NCBI GenBank assembly: GCA_965153455.1
Contig: OZ234493.1
Coordinates: forward strand, 10,902,213 to 10,966,212
DNA length: 64,000 bases
DNA from: Sphagnum compactum
Lineage: Eukaryota > Bryophyta > Sphagnopsida > Sphagnales
Direction: 5' to 3'
Under the pieces are notes generated by a model, which saw only the letters and a list, made by a program, of their open reading frames with translations, made no database searches and was not told where the DNA came from. How positions within the stretch are numbered: position 1 is the stretch's first letter; each line of letters starts with the position of its first letter. Below are positions 48,971 through 62,034 of this stretch, piece by piece. The position numbers were made by a program, and so were the translations under genes.

Positions 48971-49264
48971 AACAAAGAAGAATTTTTTAAAAAATGTTTG
49001 GCAAGGAATTGTTAGGAAATCCAAACTTTTAATGTATGTTTTTTTTTCCAAAATTTATTCAAATGCTACAAATGAAAACATAATCTTGAAGCTTATTCAA
49101 TAATTTATTCAAAAAAAATTATTATAGTCTAGAAATATTAGATGTAATCTTAAAAAAAAACTTAAAATAGCATGTCATAAATAAATTTACAAATATCTTT
49201 TTGCCTAAATTGACCTACAATCTATGTGAATTCAATGTGAATTTAAGAATGAATTCATTAAGTT
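48971..49264. other. AT-rich intergenic DNA, no gene seen
   Basis: Poly-A/T-rich spacer; nothing recognised. Confidence 0.5.
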
Positions 49265-50185
49265 GTCACCAAAAGTTACACGACCCCTCTATCTAACCCA
49301 CTCAGACAGAGTGTGAATGGGTGTCCGACTATCAAGCCCACAACATGACAATGGCATTGATCAGGATCCAAGGCTTCTGTCTGTTGATCCTACCAAGACC
49401 ACAATGATCAGCCCACATTGCTAATGCAAAGTCTCACTCCCTGAATATCCACAGACACAGCTCCAACTCTCACAATCCGACAGAGCAGAACTTCAGAAAT
49501 CAAAATTCATTACTCATAAATTACAGGATTCCCCGACAGCACAAGCTGCCTCACTCCAGTGCACTCATCAAAGATCAAGCAATCCTACTTAGCTAAGTCG
49601 CTGGAGCAGCGGAAAGTTCAACAACCCAGCCAAGCTCTCCACGAAAATGGACATATAGAGCTACACATCCAGACTCATCTGAGCTCACCTAACATCTGCA
49701 GCTACCATCTTCCATTGCTAACACAAAACTGAAGACCAAGCTCATCTACAGCATCCCTCCTAGCCTCCTCGTTGCTCTCTGATCTTCCCCTCTCCTACCA
49801 AAACAATCCGACCTTCCAGTCTGGCCTTCCACGCATCCATTCGTTCTGCTCACCCCCGTTGCTCTCCTCTTTTCCGTTGGCTTCCCACACAAGCTTCGTC
49901 CTTCACCTTTCCGCCGTCATTTTTCCTCAACAGCTCATCAATGCAGCGCCACTCCTCTCCATCATTCGCGCCGCCATTCTCCTGCTACCCCATCCCACAC
50001 AACCAGACAGCAACCCCTCCATGCATCCCATGCACAACCAGCGCTAACCTTCCTTTAAAAGGGATAAAATCCGCCGCTCTCATTAATGAAGGAGACAGCT
50101 GGATTAACTCTAAAACCCCGATCAGCGATTCTGGCGTTCACACACAATGCACAACCACAGAATCCTTGTTCGGTCACTAGTTGTC
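49265..50185. other. GC-richer, C-skewed island, possibly a solo LTR
   Basis: Composition changes sharply at about 49280 and returns to AT-rich at about 50190. The segment is C-rich on plus with scattered CpG and begins near TGTCACC. A TTTAAAAGGGATAAAAT stretch (about 50054) resembles a promoter. Frames are short and unlike any protein I know. A solo LTR or other retroelement piece is the best guess, since no clear target duplication or partner copy was seen. Confidence 0.35.
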
Positions 50186-51400
50186 TGGTTACAAAGTCTT
50201 TAACAATGTTATTTCCATTATGTAAAATATGTTCATTTTTTGAAATTGCAAGTTCTTATTTTCCCCAATATGATTAGGTACAAAGTTTATTATTATTTTG
50301 TGATGTTACTAAAATGGCAATCATTCATAAAAAAAGTTAGCCACATTTGGTTATAATTAAGTTGTGGAGTTGGAAACTTGTTTAAATCCTTCAATATTAT
50401 GGTTACCTACTATAATTTATTATAAAAAATTGACAATATATTTTTAAACTTGACACATTTTTATTTTTTCTTTCAAAAATGTTCTTTGTTGATGTCATTG
50501 CCCCTTTAAATTGGAAAATTCGCCACAATTTTTTAATAATTAAGTAATCAATATAGCCATTTAATTTTCAATAACATATTTGTTTAGCAATGTGAATCAT
50601 GCACTAATAAAAATGATTAATTAAACAACTTGAAATAGATTTAAAAAATAGAAATTATATTATATATATATGGTGTAAAAATATTTTTTACTTTTGTTTC
50701 CTTTGTAGAAGTAAAAGTAACATAGTTTGGTGAAATTTTGGCATTCAATAGTTGGATTAAACCCCCTCCCCCTAAACCAACAAGTTTTTTTGGGTTTTGA
50801 ATTTTTTGAACTTGTCAATTCTTATTGAAAAAAATGGATAAAACTGTGAAAATTCAAGGAAAAATGTAAACGACAAAAAAAATTCCAAAATTTTGAAAGA
50901 AAAGAAGGTTATTGTTAATGAATAGAAATTTTAAAATAATTTTAATAATTCCAACCTTAAACACATAAACAATTCCAACATCAATTTATTTGAAAAACAT
51001 TTAACTCAATATTTGAAATCATTATAAACTTATCCGCATCACAAATTTAATAGGTTTCATGGGTTCATTCCAAATCTGTGCGAAATCTGTTATTTTATCT
51101 ACTTATATAATATCCTTGGTTTTGTCCGCTTGCGGTGGTGTCCGGTCGTCCTTTCCATCCATCCGTCCCTTCATCCATCTCGACATCCATCCATCCAAGT
51201 TCCTCATCCCGGAAGAAGAAGATGATGGAAGAGGAGGAGGAGGAGGAATGGCGGCAGCAACAATTTATCCAAATGTTTATGCGATCCAATCCTATAGTCT
51301 TGCAATTTGCCAAAAGCTACAAACTAATTTTAAAAAACTAAAAATTGTTGAAAACAAAATGAAAAACGATAGAAGAAATCTTTTGAAAACAACACAAGAA
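50186..51400. other. AT-rich DNA with CATC and GAGGAG microsatellites
   Basis: No gene. CATCCATCC-type repeats lie at about 51156-51200 and GAAGAAGAAG/GAGGAGGAGG at about 51214-51248, so the frames across them are low complexity. Confidence 0.5.
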
Positions 51401-52235
51401 ATTTCAAATTAAAAAAGAAGAAAACAAGTTATTAATAAATAAATAAAATGAAACAAAGTTGTAACAAAAAAGAAAAAAACCGAACAAATATATATTTTTC
51501 AAAGGGAAAAAACTAGAAAAAAATAAAAACAAAAAACACTTTAACAATTAGAAACTTTTTAAAAACACTTTAAAATAGAAACAAAATGAAAACATATAAA
51601 ATAAATATATTTAAACATGAAACAAAAAAGGGAAATACAGTAGAATAATCTTAAAAGAAAATCAAAAAATAGATGACAAAAAATAAGAAACAAAACAGTG
51701 AGCAAAAGAAAGAGAAAAAAAACCATACTTGAAAAAAAAAAGAGGTTTGTCTTCTTTTTCCAAACTTCAAACCTGCATCTAATCAAACAAAAATACAAAA
51801 GTTTTTAAAAATTAGTTTCATTATAAAACATATTAGAAAAACTAGAATTTTTTTGAAAAAGAAAATAGAAACAAAATAAATAAATAAATAAATGCATAAA
51901 AATAGAAAAAAATGAAGATAGACAAAATAAGAATAGAAAAAATAAAAACATGAAACAAACATAAACAAAAAAAAATTAAAAACACAAAAACTATAAAAAA
52001 GGAATGGAAACAAATGAAACAAGGAAAGGGAAATACAATAAAATCATTTTAAAAGAGAAAAAAAAATTAAAATGAAGAAACCAAATAAATAGTAAAAAAT
52101 AAGAAAAAATAAAACTTATAATAATGAAGAAAAACTCTACTTGAAAAAGAATGAGGTGTGTTTTCTTTCTCCAAACTTCAAACTTGCATCTAAATAAACA
52201 AAAATATAAAAGTGAAAAAGAAACACTTTATTTTT
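51401..52235 (+). repeat. A-rich, T-poor repeat blocks
   Basis: The plus strand is strongly A-skewed (AAAATAAAAA words). A block at about 51634-51805 recurs at about 52025-52215, both holding a CTTTTTCCAAACTTCAAAC-like segment followed by TGCATCTAA. The minus-strand F/Y-rich frames are artefacts of this skew. Confidence 0.55.
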
Positions 52236-52237
52236 AT

Positions 52238-53625
52238 TATACAAAATAATAATAAAAATAGAAAACACATAAAAATAAAAAATAAAAAAGATAAAAGTTT
52301 CTAGAAAAAACTAAAACATGAACCAAGTTTGAAGAAACCGGGGGACTTCACAGTGCTCGAAGGTCACGAGTACCCACTAGGTAATGTTTTAAGTGTCTGT
52401 CTGTCTGATCGTCCTCCTTGGGGGTAAGGGGGTTAGGGTTAGCACACCCTTCATAAACGCGTTTCAAAAGAAGAAAGCTTGGAATCTGCCCAAATCCTCC
52501 ACAAATCTCGGCAATTTCAAAACCTGTATTTTCCCTCCTCAAAATGTGGCGATTTCAAAACTCTTTTTTTTTTCCTTCCTGGAAATGTGGCGATTTAGTT
52601 TTCTTTTTGGAAATTTTCCAAAACACTTGCTTCACCATGTATGTTTTCATGGGGGACTTTTCAACGGATTTTTGCCACAAAAAAATAAAAATGAAATTAG
52701 CTGCTTTGCGCCTTTGTGTGTGTCCGAAGGTCACGGGTACCCACTATATATAAAATAATACAAAATAATAATAAAAACAGAAAACACATAAAAATAAAAA
52801 ATAAAAAAGATAAAAGTTTCTAGAAAAAACTAAAACATGAACCAAGTTTGAAGAAACCGGGGGACTTCACAGTGCCCGCAGGTCACGGGTACCCACTATA
52901 TATAATATTTTAGGTGTCTATCTGTCCGGTCGTCCTCCTTGGGGGTAACGGGGTTAGGGTTAGCACTGGATTATAATGGATTATGGAGTAGGTTCAAAAT
53001 TATTCTTTACTATTTTACTCAGTAATGGTAGAGATAAAGCCGTGTATAAAGTCAAGGTTTGCATACGTCAATGGTCATTTTTGACTTTGCTTTTGTAAGT
53101 GCATCCCAACTTGACTGCCTTTAATTGGGGCTATGATGTGCATTGGGTCATCAATTTAAACTGTTTTTAGAACATGTGGGCATTGGACACGATTCCACCC
53201 GGCTCACCCGGCCCACCCCCCCAAGATGCAAAACATTATCTCCCCACCAAACTTAAGGGGGTTAGGGTTAGCACGCCCTTCATAAACGCGTTTCAAAATA
53301 AGAAAGCTTGGAATCTGCCCAAATCCTCCACAAATCTTGGCAATTTCAAAACCTGTTTTTTTTCTCCTCAAAATGTGCCGATTTCAAAACTCTTTTTTTT
53401 CACCTTCCTGGAAATGTGGCGATTTAGTTTTTTTTTTGGAAATTTTCCAAAACGCTCACTTCACCATGTATGTTTTCATGGGGGATTTTTCAACGGATTT
53501 TCGCCACAAAAAATAAATAAAATAAAAATAAAATTAGCTGCTTTGCACCTTTGTGTGTGTCTCTTTCGGTTTAAAGAAACCAAGGGACTTCATAGTGTCC
53601 GAAGGTCACGGGTACCCACTAGTAG
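52238..53625 (+). repeat. Duplicated X and Y repeat units
   Basis: Unit X (A-rich leader, CCGGGGGACTTCACAGTG, GGTACCCACTA-like, GTCGTCCTCCTTGGGGGTAA-like) occurs at 52238-52445 and 52756-52965. Unit Y (GGGGTTAGGGTTAGCACRCC, CATAAACGCGTTTCAAAA, a TTTGTGTGTGTC end) occurs at about 52426-52755 and 53256-53622. Copies are direct and highly similar. The two Y copies share a similar frame because the DNA is duplicated, not because coding is evident. Confidence 0.7.
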
Positions 53626-53634
53626 GTTCATATT

Positions 53635-53830
53635 ATTTAAACATGAATGTCATGCATTATTTAAACATGGAAATCGTGTGCACGATTTTCGTGTGTAAAC
53701 AACATGAATAGACATACAACATCCGTGTTCAAACAATATGAATAGGCCTATGACATTCATGTCTAAACAATGTGCATGACATTGATGTGCAAATGACACA
53801 AATAGATGAATGACATTCGTGTCCATTATA
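53635..53830 (+). repeat. Minisatellite with ~35-40-bp unit
   Basis: About five degenerate units of the form GACATTCATGTCTAAACAAT followed by ATGAATAGACCTAT. The first unit carries an 8-bp-arm palindrome, AAATCGTG/CACGATTT (53671-53688). Confidence 0.6.
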
Positions 53831-54660
53831 TACAAACCTATGAAAAACAAATTTCACACGACTATTATTACCAGATCGTGGCCCCTTAAGTTTGTGATGC
53901 AAACTTTTGAAATATTTTTTATATAAATGATGTAACTAAACATTTTTTTGTGTGGTGAATTTCCACCATTTTGCAAACATAAAAGGGGCCATCAACAACA
54001 ATATAAAAAAAATTATTTAAAAAACTAGAAATTTTCATTTTAATTTGTTTAATGATATAATTCTACAATGGGTTCTAGGACTTGTAACCAAAATATAAAA
54101 ATATTTTAACAAATTTATACCTCCATATACATGGTCTATAGCCAAAACATGGTTACATTTTCTTAAGGTGAGCTTGAAGAACACCACAAATTTGGAAAAA
54201 TATATATATAAAAAATTCATTGATGAAATTATTGTTATCACCATTTATAATTTATGCATTTATTTAATTTTTATAATAAATTTAAAAATCCACCTTTAAA
54301 TATTTAAATATAAAATTGTAACAAAACAAGCCCTAAAAATTTAATAAATCAAGTTTAAAATAAAAATAATAAGTAGAAAATACTGATAATTTATTTATTA
54401 TATTTTAATTTTAAAATCATAATATATTTGTCATACACCAAGCGAAACATATGGGAAAAATTTAAAGATTATTTATGGGGGTTTTTGGTGTGGCATCGTG
54501 AACATTCATAATGAAAAATTTATCCACATGATGCTTAAAACAAACTAGGGAAAATAATACACTCCAATTTACATAAATGTACAAAAATTTAATATATGAA
54601 GAAATTATATTAGAGGTTTACATGCATCCTAAATTTTGCATGCATGAAGATTTGACCTAA
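53831..54660. other. AT-rich intergenic DNA, no gene seen
   Basis: Nothing recognised. Confidence 0.5.
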
Positions 54661-55335
54661 TCACTAACCCATTCAAATATAAATATGAAAGTTCGTTACT
54701 TTTTATACATCCATTTTAAAAAATTGTGATGAGTGTAAAATGCAATTCATGAACAATGGATTTAACACATTCAAAGTGAATGATTCAATTCATGTGCAAA
54801 CGCTGATAATTCAAGAATTGTGAAAAACATTCATTAGCTTGTTCAAGTATAAATGTGAAACATTAAATTATATATCTGTTTCAATATATATTAATAAGTG
54901 CAATATGTAGCATTTGAATAATGGTTTTGATAGGTTCAAAGTGGATGATTCAATTGATGTAAAAATGTTGATAATTCAAAAAATGTGAAAAAACTCACTT
55001 AACCAATCAAGTACAATTGCAAAAGCATTGAGCTGCATGTTTCAATATATTTTAAATATTTGTACAAGATGTAACTTGTGAGTAATGGTTTTAATATATT
55101 AAATGTGAATGGTTTAATTCATGTACACATGTTGATAATTGAAGAAATGCGAAAAAAATCATTAATTCGTTCCAATTTAATGTGAGGTTTTAAATTGTGA
55201 CATATGTTTAAAAAAATTATGGTAAGTGTAAAATGTAATTCATGAGTAATAGTTTCAACGTGTTAAAAGTTGATGGTTCAACGCATGTACCATGTTGATA
55301 GTCAAAGAGATGTCAAAAAAATCACTAACCCATTA
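54661..55335 (+). repeat. ~165-bp tandem repeat, four degenerate copies
   Basis: Units begin at about 54661, 54831, 54995 and 55159 (a fifth partial start at 55322), each at TCAYTAA(C/G)-like followed by a TTCAA/ATATAAATGTGAAA-like block. Conserved internal words are GTGTAAAATGCAATTCATGA-like, AATGGTTT, GATGATTCAATTCATGT and GTTGATAATTCAA. Spacing is 170, 164, 164 and 163 bp, similar to plant satellite monomers. Confidence 0.75.
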
Positions 55336-55560
55336 TAATGCATTATGTAAATAAAGTTAAAGGCTACCTCAATTTCCACATCAACAATTTGAAATTATTA
55401 AAAAATAAAATAGGGTTCAAATATATATAAATGAACAACATAGTGAATGTAACAACTATGAACAATATTGACCATTAATTAGTGCAACAAGCCATTTGCA
55501 AACTTAAGATGGTTAAATATAATTGAAATGTAGTCAAATTGGATAGTAGTCACAATGTGT

Positions 55561-57290
55561 GGGGGTGAAAAAGGACAAGATTTCTTCTTGTGTTGTAAAT
55601 TATTCTTGGTTGTTATTGATTATTTCAAATTATTACACTTTAGGTCATTATTGGTTATTTTACATGTAGGCTATTTTAGGCTATTTTAGGTTATTTTATC
55701 AAGTCTATTATTGATTATTTTATATTATTTTACCCTAGGTTATTTCACTGTAAGTTATTATATGCAAATTTTAAATATGTTATTTTAAGTTTAAATCATT
55801 ATATTTTGTGTAAGGTTATTTTAAGTTATTATACCTTAAGATAAAGTACCCTATAATAATATAAAACAAAATGACCTTGAATAGCTCAAGCTATAATTTG
55901 AAATAACATATAATAGTTTAAGGTAAATTAACTTAAGGTATATCCTAGGGCTAATTAAATAATTTAGCTTAAAATAACCTAAAGTAGAAAGCCTATAATA
56001 AATTAATATATAACCTATAATATCTTAAGATAGAATCACCTATAATAACCTAGGGTATCTTAAAATAACATAAGGTATAGCCTAAAGTAGCCTAGGGTAT
56101 TTAAAACAACAACATAAAAATAAACTCATAGTAAATTATAATAATGAATTGTGTCAACCAATAGTGAAACATGATGTTTACATAGGCACCTTATAATGAA
56201 ATAACTTTAACCAAGGTGAAATCACTAAGTTGTAATGAACCTATTTCATTTTTAAAATCACATAGTGATTTAAACAAATGAACTGCACCCTACTTCTGTG
56301 CTAATGTATGGCAAATCTTCTCTTGTGTAAACCCACCATATCCAATCTTTTAAACCAAACTTGGACCTAGATCTAATTGAAAACCTAGAATCAAACAACA
56401 TTGGTTGTTTATTCTTATTTGTCCACTTTTGATGTAACCATCAACTTGCATATAATATTTTAATATGCCATTTGTTATATTTTACTTATGGAAAGGAAAA
56501 TGCCCATTTAGATGTGCTAAAATAAGGTCACCTTAAGATGTGTTCCAAAATAATAACTTGAAGTTTTCAATGTTGAAAGAACCTCCTAAATGTTGAAGGA
56601 ACATATGAACATACCTTCCTTTGTATTGTTGTTTTTTGGAAATCATATAGGTCTAGGTTCCATTTTGCAAAACCAAAAAGAAATTTCATTAAATGAATCC
56701 CATTTCTTTGCATATTATAATGGTACATAATGTTACTTCAATTAATTAGACAAGGGGTGCTTCCCAATTCTTTTCACCCATCACATAAGAAAAAAGAAAA
56801 TTGAAACTTTGGAAGCTCCACAAAATAAAAATTTATATGTGAAATTGTAGTGCCTCCCTTTTGGCTCACCTATGGTGTGAAAGTAATGCCAAAACTTGCT
56901 AAATAATAACTAAGCTTCCAAACCAAGTTGTGTGGTGTGTGGCTATGGAACTAGTAAATGTGTAAATAAATGGGGTTGTTGTGAAAATTCAAGGAATCAT
57001 GGAAAGGAATTTCTTGGGGTTGCATAAAAATGTGAAGTACTCCAATTTTATGAGTTGGGTTTTTTTCGTGCGAAATGAAATACATGCGATGCTTAAATTA
57101 ATGTGCTAATGAATGATTGGATTTTCATTTTACTTTTGTTTCGCTACTATAAAATGTGGGTGCAAATCATTAATCCCCATTCATTAGGCTAATGAATTCA
57201 CTACGTCCCCACTAGGTCCCATTCACTATGACCAATGACTTGATTCAAAATCTAATGAAATCACTTGGTGTACCTTTTGTTGTAGTTTTT
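55561..57290 (-). repeat. TTATTGG-array repeat family, copy 3 (rearranged)
   Basis: Relative to copy 2, its ends are inverted: GACAAGATTTCTTCTTGTGT at 55575-55594 and the ACTACAAC end at about 57286. A shorter array fills about 55600-55850. AGGTAT/ATACCT-type inverted words follow to 56100. The segment 56150-56330 matches copy 1 in direct orientation. The mixed orientation implies rearrangement or nesting. Confidence 0.5.
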
Positions 57291-59500
57291 TCAAGAACCA
57301 CAATACCTCAAATCAAATATGTAATTAGTAAGGCTTTGTTGTAATGCTCCAATATATTAAGTTGACAAGAGGATATGATGACAAGTTAAATCCAAAGCCA
57401 GTTAGGTTTTTATGTCTATGATGTGGATGAGTCCAAACACAATATATATGAAGACCCACATAAAAAGGTGTAATGATTGATAATAACTTTTCATGATTTA
57501 GGGCTAATGTTGAAATTTTTAAAGGTACTTTTACAATAATGTTTCAAATGTATTATGGGAACATTTGTATAAATTTGAAACAAATCTAATGAATATAAAA
57601 TTCTCAAAAACATTTAAAAAAAAGTGTAACCAATTTTTTGGTTCTTTAATTCTTTTCTTAAATTGCATTTGGGTATTATATGTTCATTTTATGTACATTC
57701 ATTTTATATACACATGTACATAATAATAGTCTTTTTGGGTTATAACAATTTTATGTTGAGTTTTAACTTGTAAATAATGAGTTAAAAAAATTGAATAGAA
57801 AATCTAATTTTGACATGTAGTCTTGACTAGCTAACCCATTGCTTTAAAAGCAAAACACCAAAAAGGTGAGGTTGGGTCCTAGTATTGTGTTTGCACTGAT
57901 GAAATTATTGTTTGAAAATTGAAGCATTGGTGTGACCTAGGTTTTAAGATACATTGGTTACTTTCCATGGTAGTTTTTGTCAACATTAGCATTTGGCACA
58001 ATTGGATATATTGGGATAGGTGTTTGAAGAGATAATTTGTAGAATTACATGAGAGAATATAATCAACTATGTTTTTAGATGGGAAAATGTCACCTTTAGG
58101 CAACATTATTGATATTAGTGAAAACATTAGGGTTGAGTGATGTTGCGGGTTGAGAATGTAGCTTTTGGGCATAACATTGAGTGAACAAAGTGAGTGGGTG
58201 CATATGTAGTTGAAGTTTATGTTTAGAGAAAGATAGAAAGGGGTATGTTTAAACAAAAAACATTCATGCCAAGTTTCTATTTTAGAACCAAAAGCATTGG
58301 GCGGGAATCAAATGTGTCAAAATAATATCCCAAGGCATATAAACTCGTGAAATTGGAGTAAGAAAAAATACTAAAAGTCTAATCCAAATTCTCAACCATG
58401 ATTTAAGGAGTTAATGTTTACTTAGTGTGTGTATGTGCATTAGGTATAGATTGGTTGTTCCTATTGTTTCTCTAAGTCCAACAACTTTATTTTGTTTTAT
58501 GCATGCCATACAATAAAATGCAATCATTTGTATTTGTTGGAGATTGTGTGATGTTGCAATATACAGACAACATGTGTTGTTGTAATTCTTGTTTCATGTT
58601 GCCATACTTTTTGGTTACACACCTATATAGGTGAGAACCAAAGAAATTTGGGCAAACCATATAGGGTAAAAATGTGATATTGGAGAAACCCTTGGATAAC
58701 ACATTGGGAACTTGGGGAACATCATAAGGAATATGATGAAAACAACAAATTGTTTTTTATGCCTAGCCCCACCCTGCCCAAGGAAAAGAGATGAATCCTC
58801 CTAAGTGCATGTTTAATCATCTCATTGGCTACATGCAAATTCTATTCTTAAAACTAGTTGTCACCATTTTTGGTTTGAATTAATACCACTTCCTAGGAGT
58901 GTAGGTACTTGTTGCTTTATGAGGCTTGTAAAATAAGGGTGTGTCATTGCCATGGAACCACCCAACTAGTTTTCCAACTTCATTTATTACCATCAAATAG
59001 TGGGAAAAGGCCACTTGATGTATTTTTAAAATGTAAATATAGTATCCTCTCTTGCCCCTAAGTAGCCATCTAACTTGCTTGTGATTTTTTTCCCAATCTC
59101 CTCTTCATAGTGCTAGTATGAAAAGTTTGGACATAAATATTTGTTAAGCTAGTGGGAATTTCCAAGTTGGGTGGGTTGGGGGAATGGCAACCATGTTTGA
59201 ATGAAGGGTCAACAACCCAATGTTGTAGGTACTAATAGTTGATATTTTGTTGAATATTTATTTATTTAAAAAATCGAGGTTTGACAACTTGAAAAATGAA
59301 ATTTCAAAATTTCAATAGTCGAAGAATAAATATGCAAAATACACTTTAAGTTGTGTATTTCTAATGGTAACCCAATGATTGGGAAAATAAACAATTTTTC
59401 ATAAATTGGGAGTACAATTCTTAACAAGATTTGGCAAATATCCATAAGATTTTTTCTTTTTCATTAGCAAGACCTTTTGAAAATGATTTTGTGCCAAATA
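57291..59500. other. AT-rich intergenic DNA, no gene seen
   Basis: The minus-strand frame at 57879-58256 is the longest but has no recognised family and no codon-like composition. Parts near 59200-59500 could be more of the adjacent transposase relic. Confidence 0.4.
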
Positions 59501-59539
59501 GCAATTGTAGGTACCAATGTTGTGTGGGTAATTGATTAA

Positions 59540-60212
59540 CCCAATTACTTGGAAGATGTTATAGTTCTAGGAAATCAATCAGCCAAACCATATTCTAATC
59601 TTCTAGTAAGGCAAACTTCTCCACTTGATCCTTCTTGTAGGGTATGAGGATGTGTTCAACAAATGCTTGAGTGGTTTCCAAATTGGATCAATGATTGGAA
59701 CTATAGGTAAGATGGAAACCGACTAAAAAACATTGTTTTCTTCCATGATTCATGGGTGGGAGTGTATGATTTGTTGTCCCTTGAAACACAACTTGACCTT
59801 TCTGTTGAAGATGAAACAATTATAATAATTTGTCTTTTGTCTTCAATTCCCAAACCTGAACATGTTTAGCCCCTCTTGTCTCCCATGTCCGATCTCCTCC
59901 AGTGGGTACAAGGTGTACCCCAATTTGATTTGTGTTGACGATTAGGCACATTGGTATGTTATACACCTTCACAAGGTAAGCAACCCTATGTGCCATTGCC
60001 ATGCCTTCTTGCTCCCATGTCTAAAGAAACTTTCCTGCTAATGTAGTTGTTGCCTTATAAGACCAATTGAAGCGAGTCTTCATGAAATTTCGTGACCACT
60101 CTAAAGTCACTTTAAATCCTCCTCTTTTTATCGAGTCCTTTAGAAGTTAAAGTGTTTTGCTTTCAAATACACCTTGAATGATTGGTTGCACTATAGGTGC
60201 AAAAAGTCCTTG
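59540..60212 (-). pseudogene. Pogo/Tigger-like DDE transposase relic, 3' part
   Basis: Minus-strand pieces in family order: FAPIVQPIIQGVFES (about 60205-60160), GGFKVTLEWSRNFMKTRFNW, MAMAHRVAYLVKVYNIP (59820-60002 frame), IVNTNQIGVHLVPTGG, then VVFQGTTNHTLPPMNHGRK (about 59770-59700), LETTQAFVEHILIPY and MVWLIDF. This is the DDE_1-type superfamily endonuclease core. Several stops and frameshifts are present. It continues the part at 62785-63040 across the inserted CACTA element. Confidence 0.8.
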
Positions 60213-60611
60213 CATTAGAAGAAAAACATGTATTTTCGACTAGTCTTTGCAACAAAATTTTAGTCGCAAGTGACATTTTGCAACTAAAATCTCTTTAGTC
60301 GCCTAAGACAAGTCGCATGTGATAAATTAGTCGCAAATGACAAAAGGTATTAGATGAAAGAAAAAGTTAACAAATATAAATTCATCCTTTGATTCCATTG
60401 TATATGTATTGTCACATGTGACTAAGATGTAACTATTTTGGTCACAATTGAGGGCAAATGACGTGCTGCCACGTGTCTTAATATTTGATTATTTAATATA
60501 TAATAATTATTATTATTTTGAAATAATTTAGGATGTTTAATTCAAATGCTTGGATGATCTTATATTATGACACGTGGCCCAATGTAAATATGCCAAGTGG
60601 CATTAAAAAAA

Positions 60612-60830
60612 GGTTGGTAGGTACATAGGTAGGTGCCTACAAACCTAGGTTACATACCTACCTACCTACTTAGGAAAAAAAATAGGTAGGTAAGTTTTAC
60701 TTACTTAAGCAAAATACCTACTCATATAGGTAGGTACTTAGGTAGGTAGGTACATAGGTCAACCTAGGTGGGTAAATCAAACTAGGTACCTACTTAGCTA
60801 GGTAGATAAGTAGGTTGAGGAGGTAAGTAC
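60612..60830. repeat. GGTAGGTA / TACCTACC tract
   Basis: Interrupted GGTAGGTA runs alternate with inverted TACCTACC runs (for example 60655-60670 versus 60740-60753), so the tract can fold back on itself. It lies inside the CACTA element. Confidence 0.7.
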
Positions 60831-62016
60831 TTTAGAATTGTGCATAATTTGTTTTTTTGTTTTGGGTTGAGCCTTTTGATTAACTCATCCCATGTGCACA
60901 AATTTCTCAATGTGAAATTGGATGACCACACCCCCTTGTTTATATAGTGTTCAAAATAGAAATTGAGAACAAACAATATGGGATAAGTTTTGAAGTTACA
61001 ACTTCCTCACAAACTAAGTTGTAATTCCAAAACTTTCTTCATGCCTTATTTTTTTAGTTTTTAGATTTATAAACAATTCAAGTACATGGTTCACTAGATA
61101 ATTAAATAATCATTTAATTAATAATGATTAATTTTACATATATTTAAATTATAAACTATACACTACAAATATTTAGTAATCATTATCAATTACTTAAATA
61201 AGTTATAACTTTTTAATATTTAACAAACTAGCTATCTAGTTACTCATAAGTTATTAATACATAACTCATAGATAATTAAATAAAAAAATATTTAAAAATA
61301 TTTTATTTCTTTTAAAAATCTGATCGAAATATAGATAATATAATTAATGTAAAAAAATTAATGACTATAATTTAAATTTTGAATTTTTTAAATATTTATT
61401 TTAAAATTATGAATAATGAATTAACAATTGATATTAGAAAGTAAATTCTTACGTGAATTTTAAAAAAATTATTATTCAACTAATTATATTACTTTCTATA
61501 TAATTACATTTATTATTGTAAAAATTATATAGGTCAAGTAAATTTTTTTTCTTTGGTAATTATTAACTATAAATACAATAATTTGTTAAACATAACATTT
61601 ATTTTCATAATTACTGTAAAATTACTATAAAGTATTTATCATAGATGATTAATCCAAGTATATATATATGCAATATAATAATTCGTGAAACTAAAATTAG
61701 TCAAATAATTATTAATTACACTATAATTTTTCCAAAATTTTAATTCTGGTTTGAAGTTTAGTTATAAATTACAAATTGCAAATAATTATGTTCATTTAGA
61801 AAATAATTATGCACATACTAATTAATTCTTATCTAAAGTAATTACAATTATTTTAAAATAATGTCACATTAATTACATTAATTAATTTCTTTTAATATAA
61901 GAATATAAATTATATCATATATAAATCTATGTTATAATAATAATTATTTAGTTTAACTTATATTTGAGAAAAATAATCATTTATTATCATTTATAAGAGT
62001 GATTTATTATGGATGA

Positions 62017-62034
62017 CACTAGTAGAAAAAACCC
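62017..62034 (+). mobile_element. Second CACTA-type terminus inside the CACTA element
   Basis: CACTAGTAGAAAAAACCC begins at 62017, nearly identical to the outer right terminus in inverted sense. It may mark a nested second element sharing or abutting the right end, or an internal duplication. AATTCAAATATCAATTTT-like repeats follow at 62040-62440. Confidence 0.45.

Noticed and set aside
52393-53698. Two similar plus-strand frames (…FINAFQ.KKAWNLPKSSTNLG…)
   Set aside because: Similarity follows from the DNA duplication; frames start without ATG context and are F/K-rich low complexity, so not called as genes.
57830-57882. tRNA-like stretch TAGCTAACCCATTGCTTT ... GGTTGGGTCC
   Set aside because: The B box is degenerate and arms do not pair; possibly an old SINE but unsupported.
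57879-58256. 125-codon minus-strand frame
   Set aside because: AT-driven composition, no family match, no splice or promoter support.
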